64,000 bases of DNA, from assembly GCF_001476895.1 (NCBI RefSeq), contig NZ_LDTB01000009.1:33147-97146 (forward strand), given 5' to 3'. The DNA is from Sphingomonas endophytica. Its GTDB lineage: Bacteria > Pseudomonadota > Alphaproteobacteria > Sphingomonadales > Sphingomonadaceae. Both the position numbers and the translations under genes were made by a program. This document shows positions 9,529-20,200 of the stretch, piece after piece. Within the stretch, counting starts at the first letter, position 1. Each line of letters starts with the position of its first letter. The notes beneath the pieces are model-generated. The model ran no database searches, was not told where the DNA came from, and saw only the letters and a list, made by a program, of their open reading frames with translations.

Positions 9529-11705
9529 CCCGACCCGCCAGTATCGCGCGTATCGAAACCGACACCCCGCTCGACGATCCGTTTCTTGAGCGGGACGGCG
9601 GTCGCTACTTCAACCGCGAACTGTCGTGGCTGGCCTTCAATCGCCGCGTGCTGGAGGAAGCGTGCAACCCCGCGCATCCGCTGCTCGAACGGTTGCGTTT
9701 TCTCGCGATCTCGGGCGGCAACCTCGACGAATTCTTCATGGTCCGTGTCGCCGGCCTGAAGGGGCAGCAGATGCTGGACGTGGAGGCGCGCTCCGCTGAC
9801 GGCCTGACGCCCGGACAGCAGCTCGCGGCGATCGTCGAGCAGGCCGACGCGCTGATGGCCAGCCAGCAGGCGGTGTGGCGCGATATCCGCCGCGATCTCG
9901 ACCAGGCGGGCATCACCGTGCTGGGCAGCCGCTCGCTCGACACGCTGGATGTCGAACAGCGCGCGTGGCTCGACACCTATTTCCAGGAACAGCTCTTTCC
10001 GGTCATCACCCCGCAGGCGCTCGACCCCGCGCATCCGTTCCCGTTCATGCCCAACAAGGGGATGGCGGTGATGTTCGATCTGGTCCGCCGATCGGACAAG
10101 GAGCCGATCCGCGAGCTGGTGATGCTGCCCGCCGCGATGCCGCGTTTCGTGCGGCTGCCGGGGGCGGAGGTCGCGCGCTACGTCGCCGTCGAATCGGTTC
10201 TCAAGCGTTTCTCACACGTGCTGTTCCCGGGCTATGACGTGCTCGGCGCCGCCGAATTCCGCGTGCTGCGCGACAGCGATATCGAGATCGAGGAAGAGGC
10301 GGAGGATCTGGTCCGCTACTTCGCGAATGCCATCAAGCGGCGGCGGCGCGGGCGCGTGATCCGGCTGGAGCTGGAGACGGGGATGCCCGACACGCTCGCC
10401 GCCGCGCTGCGCGAGGAACTGGGCGGCGAGGATGCGATCGTCACGGAGACGGGCTCGTTCCTGGGGGTGGGCGATCTGTCGCTGCTGGCGGACGAGGATC
10501 GCCCCGACCTGAAGTTCGTGCCCTTCACCCCGCGCTTTCCGGAGCGGATCCGTGAGTTCGGCGGCGATTGCTTCGCGGCGATCCGGGCCAAGGACATCAT
10601 CGTCCATCACCCGTATGAGACCTTCGACGTCGTGCTTGCCTTCCTGAAACAGGCGGCGAACGACCCGGACGTGGTCGCGATCAAGCAGACGCTGTACCGC
10701 GCCGGCAAGCAGTCGGCGGTCATCAGCGCGCTGATCGCGGCGGCGGAGGCCGGCAAGTCGGTGACGGCCGTGGTCGAGTTGAAGGCGCGGTTCGATGAGG
10801 AGCAGAACCTGCAATGGGCCAGCGCGCTGGAGCGGGCGGGCGTGCAGGTCGTCTATGGCTTCATCGACTGGAAGACGCACGCCAAGGTGGCGATGGTGGT
10901 CCGGCGAGAGGCGGGCAAGTTCCGCACCTACTGCCATTTCGGGACCGGCAACTACCATCCCGTCACCGCGAAGATCTATACCGACCTCAGCTTCTTCACC
11001 GCCGATCCGCGCATCGGGCGCGATGCGGCGCGGATGTTCAACTACATCACCGGCTATGTCGAGCCGGCGGGTATGGAGAAGGTGGTGCTCAGCCCGCGCA
11101 CGCTGCGCGATCGTCTGATGACCTGCATCGATGCCGAGATCGCGAACGCGCGCGCCGGCAAGCCCGCTTCGATCTGGGCGAAGATGAACTCGCTGGTCGA
11201 TCCGACGATCATCGAGAAGCTGTACGAGGCGAGCGGCGCGGGGGTCGAGATCGACCTGATCGTGCGCGGCATCTGCTGCCTGCGCCCGAAAGTGCCGGGC
11301 ATGTCGGAGAACATCCGCGTGAAGTCGGTCGTCGGTCGCTTCCTGGAGCACAGCCGCATCACCGCGTTCGGCAATGGCGCGCTGCTGCCCAATGACGGGG
11401 CGGTCGTGTATATTTCCTCCGCCGACTGGATGCCGCGCAATTTTGACCGACGGGTGGAGTATTTGCTGCCATTATCCACTGAGACGGTGCACGATCAGGT
11501 GCTGGATCAGGTGATGGTCGCGAACCTGATCGACAACGAACAGAGCTGGGAACTGGAACCGGACGGCAGCTACGTTCGTGATACACCGGGTGAGAAGCCT
11601 TTCAATCTGCATCGTTATTTCATGGTGAACCCGTCGCTCTCCGGCCGTGGGGCCGCGCTGGACGGCGATGAGGTGCCGGTCCTCTCGCTGAGGCGCAAGC
11701 GTTGA
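9525..11705 (+). CDS. ppk1: Polyphosphate kinase 1
   Basis: A 726-residue enzyme that makes polyphosphate from ATP. The N-terminal domain starts with YFNRELSWLAFNRRVLEEA and GGNLDEFFMVRVAGL. The catalytic part has two phospholipase-D-like domains, with VVELKARFDEEQNLQWA, THAKVAMVVRRE and the active-site region YCHFGTGNYHPVTAKIYTDL that holds the phosphorylated histidine. The C-terminal ICCLRPKVPGMSENIRVKS and VYISSADWMPRNFDRRVEYL blocks are also present. Length and motifs are normal. The start ATG overlaps hdaA by four bases and the stop overlaps the TTG start of ppx, so synthesis and breakdown of polyphosphate are translationally coupled. Confidence 0.97.
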   Translation: MTRPASIARIETDTPLDDPFLERDGGRYFNRELSWLAFNRRVLEEACNPAHPLLERLRFLAISGGNLDEFFMVRVAGLKGQQMLDVEARSADGLTPGQQLAAIVEQADALMASQQAVWRDIRRDLDQAGITVLGSRSLDTLDVEQRAWLDTYFQEQLFPVITPQALDPAHPFPFMPNKGMAVMFDLVRRSDKEPIRELVMLPAAMPRFVRLPGAEVARYVAVESVLKRFSHVLFPGYDVLGAAEFRVLRDSDIEIEEEAEDLVRYFANAIKRRRRGRVIRLELETGMPDTLAAALREELGGEDAIVTETGSFLGVGDLSLLADEDRPDLKFVPFTPRFPERIREFGGDCFAAIRAKDIIVHHPYETFDVVLAFLKQAANDPDVVAIKQTLYRAGKQSAVISALIAAAEAGKSVTAVVELKARFDEEQNLQWASALERAGVQVVYGFIDWKTHAKVAMVVRREAGKFRTYCHFGTGNYHPVTAKIYTDLSFFTADPRIGRDAARMFNYITGYVEPAGMEKVVLSPRTLRDRLMTCIDAEIANARAGKPASIWAKMNSLVDPTIIEKLYEASGAGVEIDLIVRGICCLRPKVPGMSENIRVKSVVGRFLEHSRITAFGNGALLPNDGAVVYISSADWMPRNFDRRVEYLLPLSTETVHDQVLDQVMVANLIDNEQSWELEPDGSYVRDTPGEKPFNLHRYFMVNPSLSGRGAALDGDEVPVLSLRRKR

Positions 11706-13171
11706 GCGCCTCCCGCCGGTCGACCGAGGAACCCCGCACCGCGATCATCGACATCGGCTCCAATTCGATCCGGCTGGTCGTCTATCAGGGGCCGCCGCGC
11801 CTGCCGGCAATTCTCTTTAATGAGAAGGTGTTGGCGGGTCTCGGTCGCAGCCTGGCGCAGTTCGGATCGATCGATGCGCAGGCGATGGCGCTTGCCGAAA
11901 CCGCGCTCCGCCGCTTCGCGGCGCTGGCGCGCGAGATGGACGTCGCCACCCTCCGCACCGTCGCGACCGCCGCCGTGCGCGACGCCAGCAACGGCGGCGA
12001 TCTGATCGCTGTCGCGCAAGCCGCTGGTTTAACGGTCGAAATACTATCCGGTGAGCAGGAAGCCGAGGCGGCCGGCTATGGCGTCCTGTCGGGCATCCCG
12101 GAGGCGGACGGCATCGTCGGCGATCTGGGCGGCGGTTCGCTGGAACTGGTACGGGTGCGGGGCGGCAAGCTGACGCGGCGGGTGTCCTTTCCGCTGGGGG
12201 TTCTGCGCATCGCGGCGCTGCGCGAGCAAGGGCGGCTCGACCGGCGCGTCCGCAAGCTGCTGGCGGACAGCGACTGGCTGGGCGCGGGAAAAGCGTTGCC
12301 TTTCTATCTGATTGGCGGATCGTGGCGCGCCTTGGCGCGGCTCGACATGGAGCTGAACCGCTATCCGCTGCCGGTGATCCACCAATATGCCATGTCGCCG
12401 GAAACGGTCGTGCGCCTGCGGCGCACGCTGTCGCATGTCGGCAAGGCGCGGTTGAAGGACGTGCCGGGCATCTCCTCCGGTCGCATCCCGACATTGTCGG
12501 ACGCGGCGGCGCTATTGTCGTCCATGCTCAAGCACTTACGGTGCAGCGGAACGATGGTGTCCGCCTATGGGCTGCGCGAGGGGCTGCTGTACGAGGCGCT
12601 GGGCGCCGCCGATCGCGCCACCGATCCGCTGGTGGTGGCGACGCGCGACGAAGGACGGCGCAGCGGGCGCTTCCCCGAGCACGGCGATCTCCTCGACCGC
12701 TGGATCGCGCCGCTGTTCGTCGAGGATCGTCCGGAGGCGGCGCGGCTGCGAATGGCCGCATGCCAGCTGGCGGATGTCGGCTGGCGCGCCAACCCCGACT
12801 TTCGCGCCGAACGCGGGGTTGAAATCGCCTTGCACGGCAATTGGGTAGCGATCGACGCCCGTGGGCGCGCGATGCTGGCGCAGGCGCTCTGGACCGCGCT
12901 GGGCGGCGCGATCACCAGCCCCGATCCGCTGCCCGCGCTGGCCAGCGATGCGGCGCGGCGGCGCGCGGTGCAATGGGGCCTGGCGATCCGGCTGGGCCAA
13001 CGACTGAGCGGCGGCGTCGCCGGTCCGCTGGCGCGCTCGGCATTGAGCGTCGTGAACGGCGCTGTACGGCTGTCGCTGGAGCCCGGCGATGCGGCGCTCT
13101 ATGGCGAAGCCGTTCAGAAGCGGCATCGGGCGCTGGCGGCGGCGCTGGGGCTCAGCGCCGCCGCCCAGTAA
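11702..13171 (+). CDS. ppx: Exopolyphosphatase, Ppx/GppA family
   Basis: A 489-residue enzyme of the ASKHA (actin-like) fold that removes phosphate from polyphosphate ends or hydrolyses pppGpp. The two phosphate-binding loops are clear: TAIIDIGSNSIRLVVY at residue 12 and GIVGDLGGGSLELVRV near 135. TVATAAVRDASNGGDLI and ILSGEQEAEAAGYGVLSG are also typical. The start codon is TTG at 11702, overlapping the ppk1 stop as TTGA. The C-terminal part, residues about 310-480, is the helical HD-like region of Ppx/GppA. It ends two bases before the convergent GH31 gene. Confidence 0.93.
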   Translation: MSASRRSTEEPRTAIIDIGSNSIRLVVYQGPPRLPAILFNEKVLAGLGRSLAQFGSIDAQAMALAETALRRFAALAREMDVATLRTVATAAVRDASNGGDLIAVAQAAGLTVEILSGEQEAEAAGYGVLSGIPEADGIVGDLGGGSLELVRVRGGKLTRRVSFPLGVLRIAALREQGRLDRRVRKLLADSDWLGAGKALPFYLIGGSWRALARLDMELNRYPLPVIHQYAMSPETVVRLRRTLSHVGKARLKDVPGISSGRIPTLSDAAALLSSMLKHLRCSGTMVSAYGLREGLLYEALGAADRATDPLVVATRDEGRRSGRFPEHGDLLDRWIAPLFVEDRPEAARLRMAACQLADVGWRANPDFRAERGVEIALHGNWVAIDARGRAMLAQALWTALGGAITSPDPLPALASDAARRRAVQWGLAIRLGQRLSGGVAGPLARSALSVVNGAVRLSLEPGDAALYGEAVQKRHRALAAALGLSAAAQ

Positions 13172-13173
13172 CG

Positions 13174-15522
13174 TCAGCGGATCACCTGCACCAGGCCAGC
13201 GGCGTTCTGACCGGTCGGCAGCGCGCCGGTGGCGGTCAGGCGACCGGCGGCATCATCCCAGGTCAGCGTCGTGCTGCGCCCGCCCTTGGTGCGATAGTCG
13301 TTGGTCGTGCCATCGTCGTCATAGAGCGTGAAGCTGGCGCTGCGTCCCGGATAGACGCGGATCGTCTCCAGCTGCTGGCGGGTCGCGGTGCTCGGGATGG
13401 GGGCGCCCATCGGGACGATCGACCCTGCACGAACGAACAGCGGGATCTGGTCGATCGGTGCGGGCGCGTCGATCGTCAGGCCGCCCGGATAGCGCTTGCT
13501 GGTCCAGTAATCGTACCAGTCCGCCCCGGTGGGCAGATAGACCTTGCGCGACGTCACCCCCTGTTCGGTGACGGGCGCAACCAGGAAGGCGGGGCCGAAC
13601 ATATACTGATCGCCGATCGTGGCGACGTGCGGATCGTTGGGGAAATCCATGAACAGCGCGCGCATGAACGGCGCGCCGGTCCGGTAGGTGCCATAGCCCA
13701 GCGAATAGAGATACGGCATGAGCGAATAGCGCAATTTCAGGAACTTCGCGAGGATCGGCTCCGCGGCGGTGCCATATTCCCAGATCGCAGCGCTGCCCGG
13801 GCGCTGGCCGTGGATGCGCAGCGTCGGGGTGAAGCTGTTGTAGGCGAACCAGCGGGTAAACAGTTCCGGATAGTCGGGATAGTTCGGCCCCATCGCGGTC
13901 GCGCCTGCCGGGTCGAGCAGCAGCGGACGCGACGCCTTCGGCCCGTTCGGCCACTGCCACCCGCCGGTGTCGCTGCTCCAATAGGCCAGGCCGCTCGCGG
14001 TGAAGCCAAGCCCCGCGGGCACCTGCCGGCGAAGCGCTTCCCACGTCGACTGGATGTCCGACGACCAGAAGAGCGAGCCGGTCCGCTGCGAACCGAGATA
14101 GGCGGCACGCGAGAGGATCAGGTTCCGCAGGTTCGGCCGATCGCGTGCCGACCCCTGCGCGACGCCCGAGGTGTGCAGCAACGGATAGAGGTTGTGGAAC
14201 CGGTCGCCGGTACCGATGGAATAATGGTAGCCGTCCGGCACCAGGTCCGGCTCGGTTTCGTCGAGCCAGTACCAGTCGAAACCCTGGCTGCCGAGGTTCT
14301 CCTTGATCCGTTCCCAGAACCAGTCGCGTGCCTTCGGATTGGTCGAATCGAGCAGCGCGCCGGCGCGGTCCGAGCGGATCGGCAGGCCGTCGACGGGGCT
14401 GCCGTCCTCGTGGTGGAGCAGCCAGCCCTTGGCGGCGAGCAGGTCGAAGTAGCGGGATTCCCTCTCGAAACGCGGCCACACGCTGATGATCGACCGCATC
14501 CCCTGCGCGCGTAGCTGGTCGTTCATCTCCTTGGGATCGGGGAAAAAGTTGCGGTCGATATCGAGCTGGCCCATGCGGGTCCAATAGAACCAGTCGAGCA
14601 CCATGACGTCGAGTGGATAGCCGCGGCGGCGATAGCCGTTGGCGACGTCGAGCAGTTCCTTCTGTGTCTCGTATCGTGCCTTCGACTGGATCAGCCCGAA
14701 CGCCGCCTTCGGCGGAAGTGGCGTGACGCCGGTCAGCCGGGCGTAGCCGGCGTAGAGCTGGTCGGTGGTGTCGCCGGTGATGACGAAGAACGACACGCGC
14801 TCCCCGACTTCGGACTGGAAACGGGTGTTGTTGTTGAGCCCGGGAGAGACGATGGTGGCGGACGGATTGTCCCAGACGATGCCATAGCCCTTGTTCGTGA
14901 CCATGAACGGCACGCAGACCGTCTCCCCGGCGGGGGCGTCGTAATTGTGGCGGCAGTCGATCGTGCGACCCTTCAGGTCGAGGATACCCTCCTGATTCTG
15001 GCCGAGCCCGTAATAATGTTCGTCCGGCTGAACCGCGAAACTGGCGCCGATGCGGAAGGTGCGTTCGCCGCTGACGACATGCGGCGCGCGTTCCCAGCCC
15101 TTCATTTCGGCGATGGTGGCGCCGTCGGAGCGGGTGAAGGCGATCGAGACCGGGGGAAGCGAGGGCGCGAAATAGCGTTGCATCTGGGTCGGCGCGCCCG
15201 GCCACGGCTGCGCCCTGACCAGCACATTCATGGCGTCCGAGGAGAAAATGTCGCCACCTGCGTCGGTGCGATGCTGCCACCCGGCGGAATCGGCTTCGGC
15301 TTGCGGGCCGTCGCCGGGCGGCGCGTCCGCCAGTGCCCGATCGAGCGCGATCGTGATGCGGACGATGTTGGGGGCATAGGGCTCGACCGCGACCAGCGCG
15401 CCGTTGCGATCGACCGTGGCGAGCGGCGCGGCCATCGCTGGCATGGCGGCGAACGCCGCGGCGCCGAGAAGCGCGTGGCGCAGAAAGTGCCCGCGATGCC
15501 GATGAGGGGCGCGTGCCGTCAT
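13174..15522 (-). CDS. Exported glycoside hydrolase family 31 (alpha-xylosidase-like)
   Basis: A 782-residue secreted or periplasmic enzyme. The N terminus is a signal peptide (basic start, then HALLGAAAFAAMPAMAAPL). An N-terminal beta-sandwich with DEHYYGLGQNQEG is followed by a TIM barrel containing DVMVLDWFYWTRMGQLDID. The nucleophile Asp lies in FDWYWLDETEPD and the acid/base Asp in LFWSSDIQSTWEALRRQ. A C-terminal beta domain completes it. The W-DETEPD and SSDIQSTW patterns point to the alpha-xylosidase branch of GH31 rather than alpha-glucosidases, but substrate choice is an inference. It is divergent from a GH35 gene, with a shared palindromic operator between them. Confidence 0.9.
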   Translation of the reverse strand: MTARAPHRHRGHFLRHALLGAAAFAAMPAMAAPLATVDRNGALVAVEPYAPNIVRITIALDRALADAPPGDGPQAEADSAGWQHRTDAGGDIFSSDAMNVLVRAQPWPGAPTQMQRYFAPSLPPVSIAFTRSDGATIAEMKGWERAPHVVSGERTFRIGASFAVQPDEHYYGLGQNQEGILDLKGRTIDCRHNYDAPAGETVCVPFMVTNKGYGIVWDNPSATIVSPGLNNNTRFQSEVGERVSFFVITGDTTDQLYAGYARLTGVTPLPPKAAFGLIQSKARYETQKELLDVANGYRRRGYPLDVMVLDWFYWTRMGQLDIDRNFFPDPKEMNDQLRAQGMRSIISVWPRFERESRYFDLLAAKGWLLHHEDGSPVDGLPIRSDRAGALLDSTNPKARDWFWERIKENLGSQGFDWYWLDETEPDLVPDGYHYSIGTGDRFHNLYPLLHTSGVAQGSARDRPNLRNLILSRAAYLGSQRTGSLFWSSDIQSTWEALRRQVPAGLGFTASGLAYWSSDTGGWQWPNGPKASRPLLLDPAGATAMGPNYPDYPELFTRWFAYNSFTPTLRIHGQRPGSAAIWEYGTAAEPILAKFLKLRYSLMPYLYSLGYGTYRTGAPFMRALFMDFPNDPHVATIGDQYMFGPAFLVAPVTEQGVTSRKVYLPTGADWYDYWTSKRYPGGLTIDAPAPIDQIPLFVRAGSIVPMGAPIPSTATRQQLETIRVYPGRSASFTLYDDDGTTNDYRTKGGRSTTLTWDDAAGRLTATGALPTGQNAAGLVQVIR

Positions 15523-15550
15523 GTCGTCGTCTCTCCTGTTGCGCCGACAG

Positions 15551-15566
15551 ATCGTAGCGCTACCAT
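15551..15566. promoter_or_regulatory. LacI-type operator between the two glycoside hydrolase genes
   Basis: The palindrome GTAGCGCTAC with matching AT flanks (ATcGTAGCGCTACcAT) lies in the 107-base gap between the divergent GH31 and GH35 genes. Its centre CGCG-free GC step and GTAGC half sites resemble operators of LacI-family sugar regulators in Caulobacter and Xanthomonas (TGGTAGCGCTACCA-like). No LacI gene is in the window, so the regulator would act from elsewhere. Confidence 0.6.
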
Positions 15567-15629
15567 TCTTCTAGGGGGACGCTACCCCGCCGCACAAGCC
15601 GATGATGGTCGCGGACAGGGGAGAAGGAC

Positions 15630-17234
15630 ATGATCGCACGCCACCTGATGATCGCGGGGTTGCTCGCCGCGTCGGGCGCCACCGCGCAGGTGCCGCATCT
15701 CGAGACGAAGAACGGCCGCCATGCGCTGATCGTCGACGGGGCGCCGTTCACGATCCTGGGCGGACAGGTGAACAATTCGTCGAACTATCCCGAGGCGTTG
15801 AAGACGGCATGGCCGGTGCTGGACCGCATCCACGCCAATACGGTCGAGGTGCCGATCGCGTGGCAGCAGGTCGAGCCGGTCGAAGGGCGTTTCGACTTTT
15901 CGTTCCTGCAGGCGCTGCTCGATCAGGCACGCGCGCATGACAAGCGGGTCGTGCTGCTGTGGTTCGGGACGTGGAAGAATACCTCGCTGTCCTACACTCC
16001 CGACTGGGTGAAGCTCGACAACCGGCGCTTCCCGCGCATGAAAAGGCGTGACGGGAGCGATCACGACGTCTTGAGCGCGCATGGCGAGGCGACACTGGCG
16101 GCGGACACGCGTGCCTTCGTGAAGATGATGGAATATCTTCGCGATCACGACCTGCGGCATACGGTCATCATGGTGCAGCCGGAGAATGAGACCGGCAGCT
16201 ACCGTAATCCGCGCGACTATTCCGCCGCTGCCGATGCGCTGTTCACGGGGCCAATCCCGGCCGCGCTGGCGAAGCGGATGGGAAAGAGCGGCACATGGGC
16301 GCAGGTGTTCGGGGCACAGGCCGACCGGGCATTCAACACTTGGTATGTCGCGGCATACGTCGACCGGATCGCGGCGGCGGGCAAGGCGGTCAAGCCGCTG
16401 CCGATGTACGTCAACGCCGCGCTGGCCGGGCCATCGAACGTCCCCGACCCGAACGGCGTGGCGAGTGGCGGGCCGCAGCAGGACGTGCTGGACATCTGGA
16501 AGGCCGCCGCCCCGCACGTCGATTTCGCCGCACCCGACATCTATGACCGCAAGAGCGCGAACGCTGAACAGTATCTGGAGAAATATGCCCGCACCGACAA
16601 TGCGTTGATGGTGCCAGAGGTGGGCAATGCGCGCGATTTCCACCGCTATGTCTATCCGGCACTCGGGCGCGGGGCGATCGGTTATGCGCCGTTCGGGATG
16701 GACGACAGCGGATATTTCAACTTTCCGCTGGGCGCGCGCGATCTGAGCGAGGCGACGCTGGCGCCGCTGGCATTGTCCTACACGATGTTCGGCTCGATCA
16801 TGCGCGACTGGGCGAAGATCGCCTTCGAGCGACCAACCTGGGGCGTGGCCAAGCCCGACGACGGCGCCGCGACATCGACGCGCATGGGCGCGTGGACGGT
16901 CAGCGCCGCCTGGGGCGAATGGCAGTTCGGAATGCGCGACTGGCCATGGCTGAAGGCCGATCCCGCGCCCTGGGCGAATGAGCCGGTCGGTGGACTTGCG
17001 GTGGCGCAGCTATCGGACAACGAGTTCCTGATCGTCGGCGACCATGTTCGCGTGCGGATCGAGGACGCCGCAAAGCGGACCGATGCGCTGATGCTTCGGG
17101 TCGAGGAAGGGACGTTCGCGAACGGAAAGTGGGTGATGTCGCGGGTGTGGAACGGCGATCAGACCGATTATGGCATCAATCTGATCGACCGTCCGCACAT
17201 CCTGAAGGTCACAATGGGGCGTTACCGATCCTGA
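15630..17234 (+). CDS. Exported glycoside hydrolase family 35 beta-galactosidase-like protein (DUF5597 type)
   Basis: A 534-residue enzyme with a short signal peptide (MIARHLMIAGLLAASGATAQ). The GH35 TIM barrel starts LIVDGAPFTILGGQVNNSS, with NTVEVPIAWQQVEPVEGRFD. The acid/base Glu lies in MVQPENETGSY and the nucleophile Glu is probably in LMVPEVGNARD. The C-terminal DUF5597-like beta domain ends KVTMGRYRS. Its closest known type is the Bgl35A/BgaA group, which removes galactose from xyloglucan oligosaccharides. With the divergent alpha-xylosidase-like GH31 it would form a debranching pair. A GGGGAGAAGG ribosome-binding site precedes the ATG. Confidence 0.82.
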   Translation: MIARHLMIAGLLAASGATAQVPHLETKNGRHALIVDGAPFTILGGQVNNSSNYPEALKTAWPVLDRIHANTVEVPIAWQQVEPVEGRFDFSFLQALLDQARAHDKRVVLLWFGTWKNTSLSYTPDWVKLDNRRFPRMKRRDGSDHDVLSAHGEATLAADTRAFVKMMEYLRDHDLRHTVIMVQPENETGSYRNPRDYSAAADALFTGPIPAALAKRMGKSGTWAQVFGAQADRAFNTWYVAAYVDRIAAAGKAVKPLPMYVNAALAGPSNVPDPNGVASGGPQQDVLDIWKAAAPHVDFAAPDIYDRKSANAEQYLEKYARTDNALMVPEVGNARDFHRYVYPALGRGAIGYAPFGMDDSGYFNFPLGARDLSEATLAPLALSYTMFGSIMRDWAKIAFERPTWGVAKPDDGAATSTRMGAWTVSAAWGEWQFGMRDWPWLKADPAPWANEPVGGLAVAQLSDNEFLIVGDHVRVRIEDAAKRTDALMLRVEEGTFANGKWVMSRVWNGDQTDYGINLIDRPHILKVTMGRYRS

Positions 17235-17235
17235 G

Positions 17236-20200
17236 CTAGGCGGGCGTCGCGGTGACGACGCCGGCTTCCGACAGCGCGGCGGCGAGTTCGGCCTGGCGGA
17301 ACGGCTTGACCAGCCGTGGCAGGTCGGGCGCGACGCTCTCCACGTCGGCATAGCCCGACACGATCAGCACGCGCAGTGCGGGGCGACGACGGCGCAGCTC
17401 ACGCGCGAGATCGGTGCCGTTCATCCCCGGCATCAGGTGATCGGTGACGAGGACGTCGGGGCTCAAGGCATGGCCGACGGCACTCAGCGCGTCCTCGGCG
17501 GAGGCGGCCTCAACCACCTCGAAACCGAGATCGATCATCATGTCGGCCGTGCTGGCCCGGACGGCGGGCTCGTCGTCCACGACCAGCGCGAGCCCGGCGG
17601 TCAAGGTATTGCCCGTCGTCTCGTTGCGTGGCGTCGCGACGCTTCGCTCATCGGTCGCGGGCAACCACAGGCGAATGTCGGTGCCCAGCCCGACCTCGCT
17701 GTCGATGGTCAGCGCACCGCCGAGCTGCGCGGCAAGGCCGTGCACCATCGACAGTCCCAGCCCGGTCCCCTTGCCGATCCCCTTGGTCGAGAAGAACGGC
17801 TCGACCGCGCGATTCAGCGTATCCGCGTCCATACCCGTCCCGGTGTCGGCGACCGACAGGCAGATATAGCGACCGGCGGGAAGCCCGCTGGGATGGCCGC
17901 GCGTCAGGGTGGCGGCGCGGGTCGTCATCGTCAGCCGCCCACCGTCCGGCATCGCGTCGCGCGCGTTCACGCACAGGTTCAGGATCGCCATTTCGAGCTG
18001 GTTCGGATCGGCGAACGCCGCGGGCAGTCCCTCGGCACCATCGACGATCACGCGCGTTTGCGGACCGGAGGTGCTGGCGACCAGATCGGCCATCCCCGCC
18101 ACCAGCGCGCTCACGTCCACGGGCATCGGCTGTAGCGGCTGGCGGCGGGCGAAGGCGAGCAGCCGTTGCACGAGCGTCTTCGCGCGCTCCGCCGACTGGA
18201 TGGCACCCGCGATCAGTCGCTGTTCACGCTCGCCGCCCAGGCCGCGCCGCTGAAGCAGGTCGAGACTGCCGAAGATCGGCGTCAGCAGATTGTTGAAATC
18301 ATGCGCGACGCCGCCGGTCAGGCTGCCCATCGCCTCCATCTTCTGACTCTGCCGCAGCGCCTCCTGCGCGGCGGCCAGCTCTGTCTCCGCACGAAGCCGG
18401 CCGGTGATGTCGACGGCCAGATGGAAGGCGCCAACCACGTCGCCTGCTTCGTCGCGCAGTGGCGTGTAGGTGACCTGCCAATAAGGTTTGGCGAGGTCGG
18501 GATCGCCAAATTCCTCGATCACCGTATAGGTTTCGCCCGCCAGCGCGCGCGCCATCATCGCGCGGATCACCGGCCCCTGATCCTCTGGCAGCAGCGCCGC
18601 CAGATCGTCGCCGACGCGGACATCGACCCCGAAGACCCGCTTGAACTCGGCCGACTGCGCCTTGTTGAACGCGACGACGCGGCCATCGAGATCGAAAGCA
18701 CAGATCGGCGAGGTGGTCGCGTCCACGACGTCGCGGAAGCGGCGCAGTTCGATCGTCCGCTCCGCGACCTGTTGTTCGAGCCGTTCGTTCAGGCTGCGCA
18801 ATTGCTGCTCGGCCGCGCGCCGCGCGCTGATGTCGTTGAACAGGATCGCGACACGGTGCTGAGCCGGATCACCGACGCGCAGCGCATGAACGTCGAACCA
18901 GCGCCCCATCGCGTCCGACCCGTTCTCGAACCGCACCGGATCGCCGGTCCGGGCGACGTGGCCATAGGTTTCGGCCCAATGCCGTTCCAGCCCCGGCACC
19001 AGATCGCGGGCGAGCCGTCCCGGGGCCCCGGTCAATCCGGTCTGTTTCTCGAAGGCCGGATTGACCTCCACGAAGCGATAATCGAGCGGCTGGCCGTCAT
19101 CGTCATACACCATTTCGACGACCGCGAAGCCGGCGTCGAGAGCCTCGAACAACGTGCGGTAGCGCGCCTCGCTTTCCCGCAACGCGACGTGCACCTTCGC
19201 GCGCTCGACGGCAGCCCATGTGCGCTCCGCTACCTCACCGGCCAGTGCGATCTCGGTGGGAAGAAACGGATGCGGTGCGCGGTAGTGGATCGCGAGTTGC
19301 GCGACGAGTTGCTCGTCCTTCACCAACGGCACGTTGAGCGTCGCGCCGATTTGCAGCCGTGCGCAGGTGTCGAGCAGATCCCGACGGCCCTTCAGGTAAC
19401 GGGCGGTATCGTTACAGAAGACGGGCTTCCCCGTGCGCAGCAGCGGCGCCAGTTCGGGGCTGAACTCGTCGTAGCGGTACAGTCCCTCCATCGCCGGAAC
19501 GCCGTCGACATAGCCGCGCGTCACGGTGGCGGTGCGCCCGTCCCCGTTGTCTTCCGCATAGGTCACGCGTTGTGCGCCGAGATGTTCGCCGAGCAGGCGG
19601 GCGGCGACCGCCTGGACCTCCTGCGGGTCGGCCAGTGTGCGCAGCGCATGTTCGAGCCGCAGATGAAACGCCTGCCGACGCTCGACCTGCACCTTGGTGG
19701 TCATGTCGCTGACGATGTCGATCATCCCGGCGACGTTGCCGTCGTCATCGTAGAGCGGGCTGTACGAAAAGCTCCACCACGTATCCTCAGGAACGCCGTT
19801 GCGTTCCATGACGAGGTGAAGATCCTCCGACCAGGTCGCCTGTCCGGCCAACGCGGCTTCGAGCAACGGCTTGATGTCGGGCCAGACGTCCCACCATACC
19901 TCCGGCAGGGAATCGCCCAGTGCCATGGGATGGCGCGGACCCAGGAAGCCGGCATAGGCGTCGTTGTAGAGGAAGGTGAGCGATGGCCCCCAGGCCAGGC
20001 ACATCGCGTGCCGGGATGCCAGCATCATCGCGACCGTATTGCGGAGCGACACGGGCCAGCCCGCGCGATCACCGAGCGGGGTCGCCGACCAGTCGTGCGA
20101 TTCGACCAGCGCCGCCATCGCGCTGGCGGGCGTTCCCCGGTTGCGGTCGCTGTCCGTGCTCAAGTCGTCGCCCAATCGTTGATCCTGTACGGTGTAGCCG

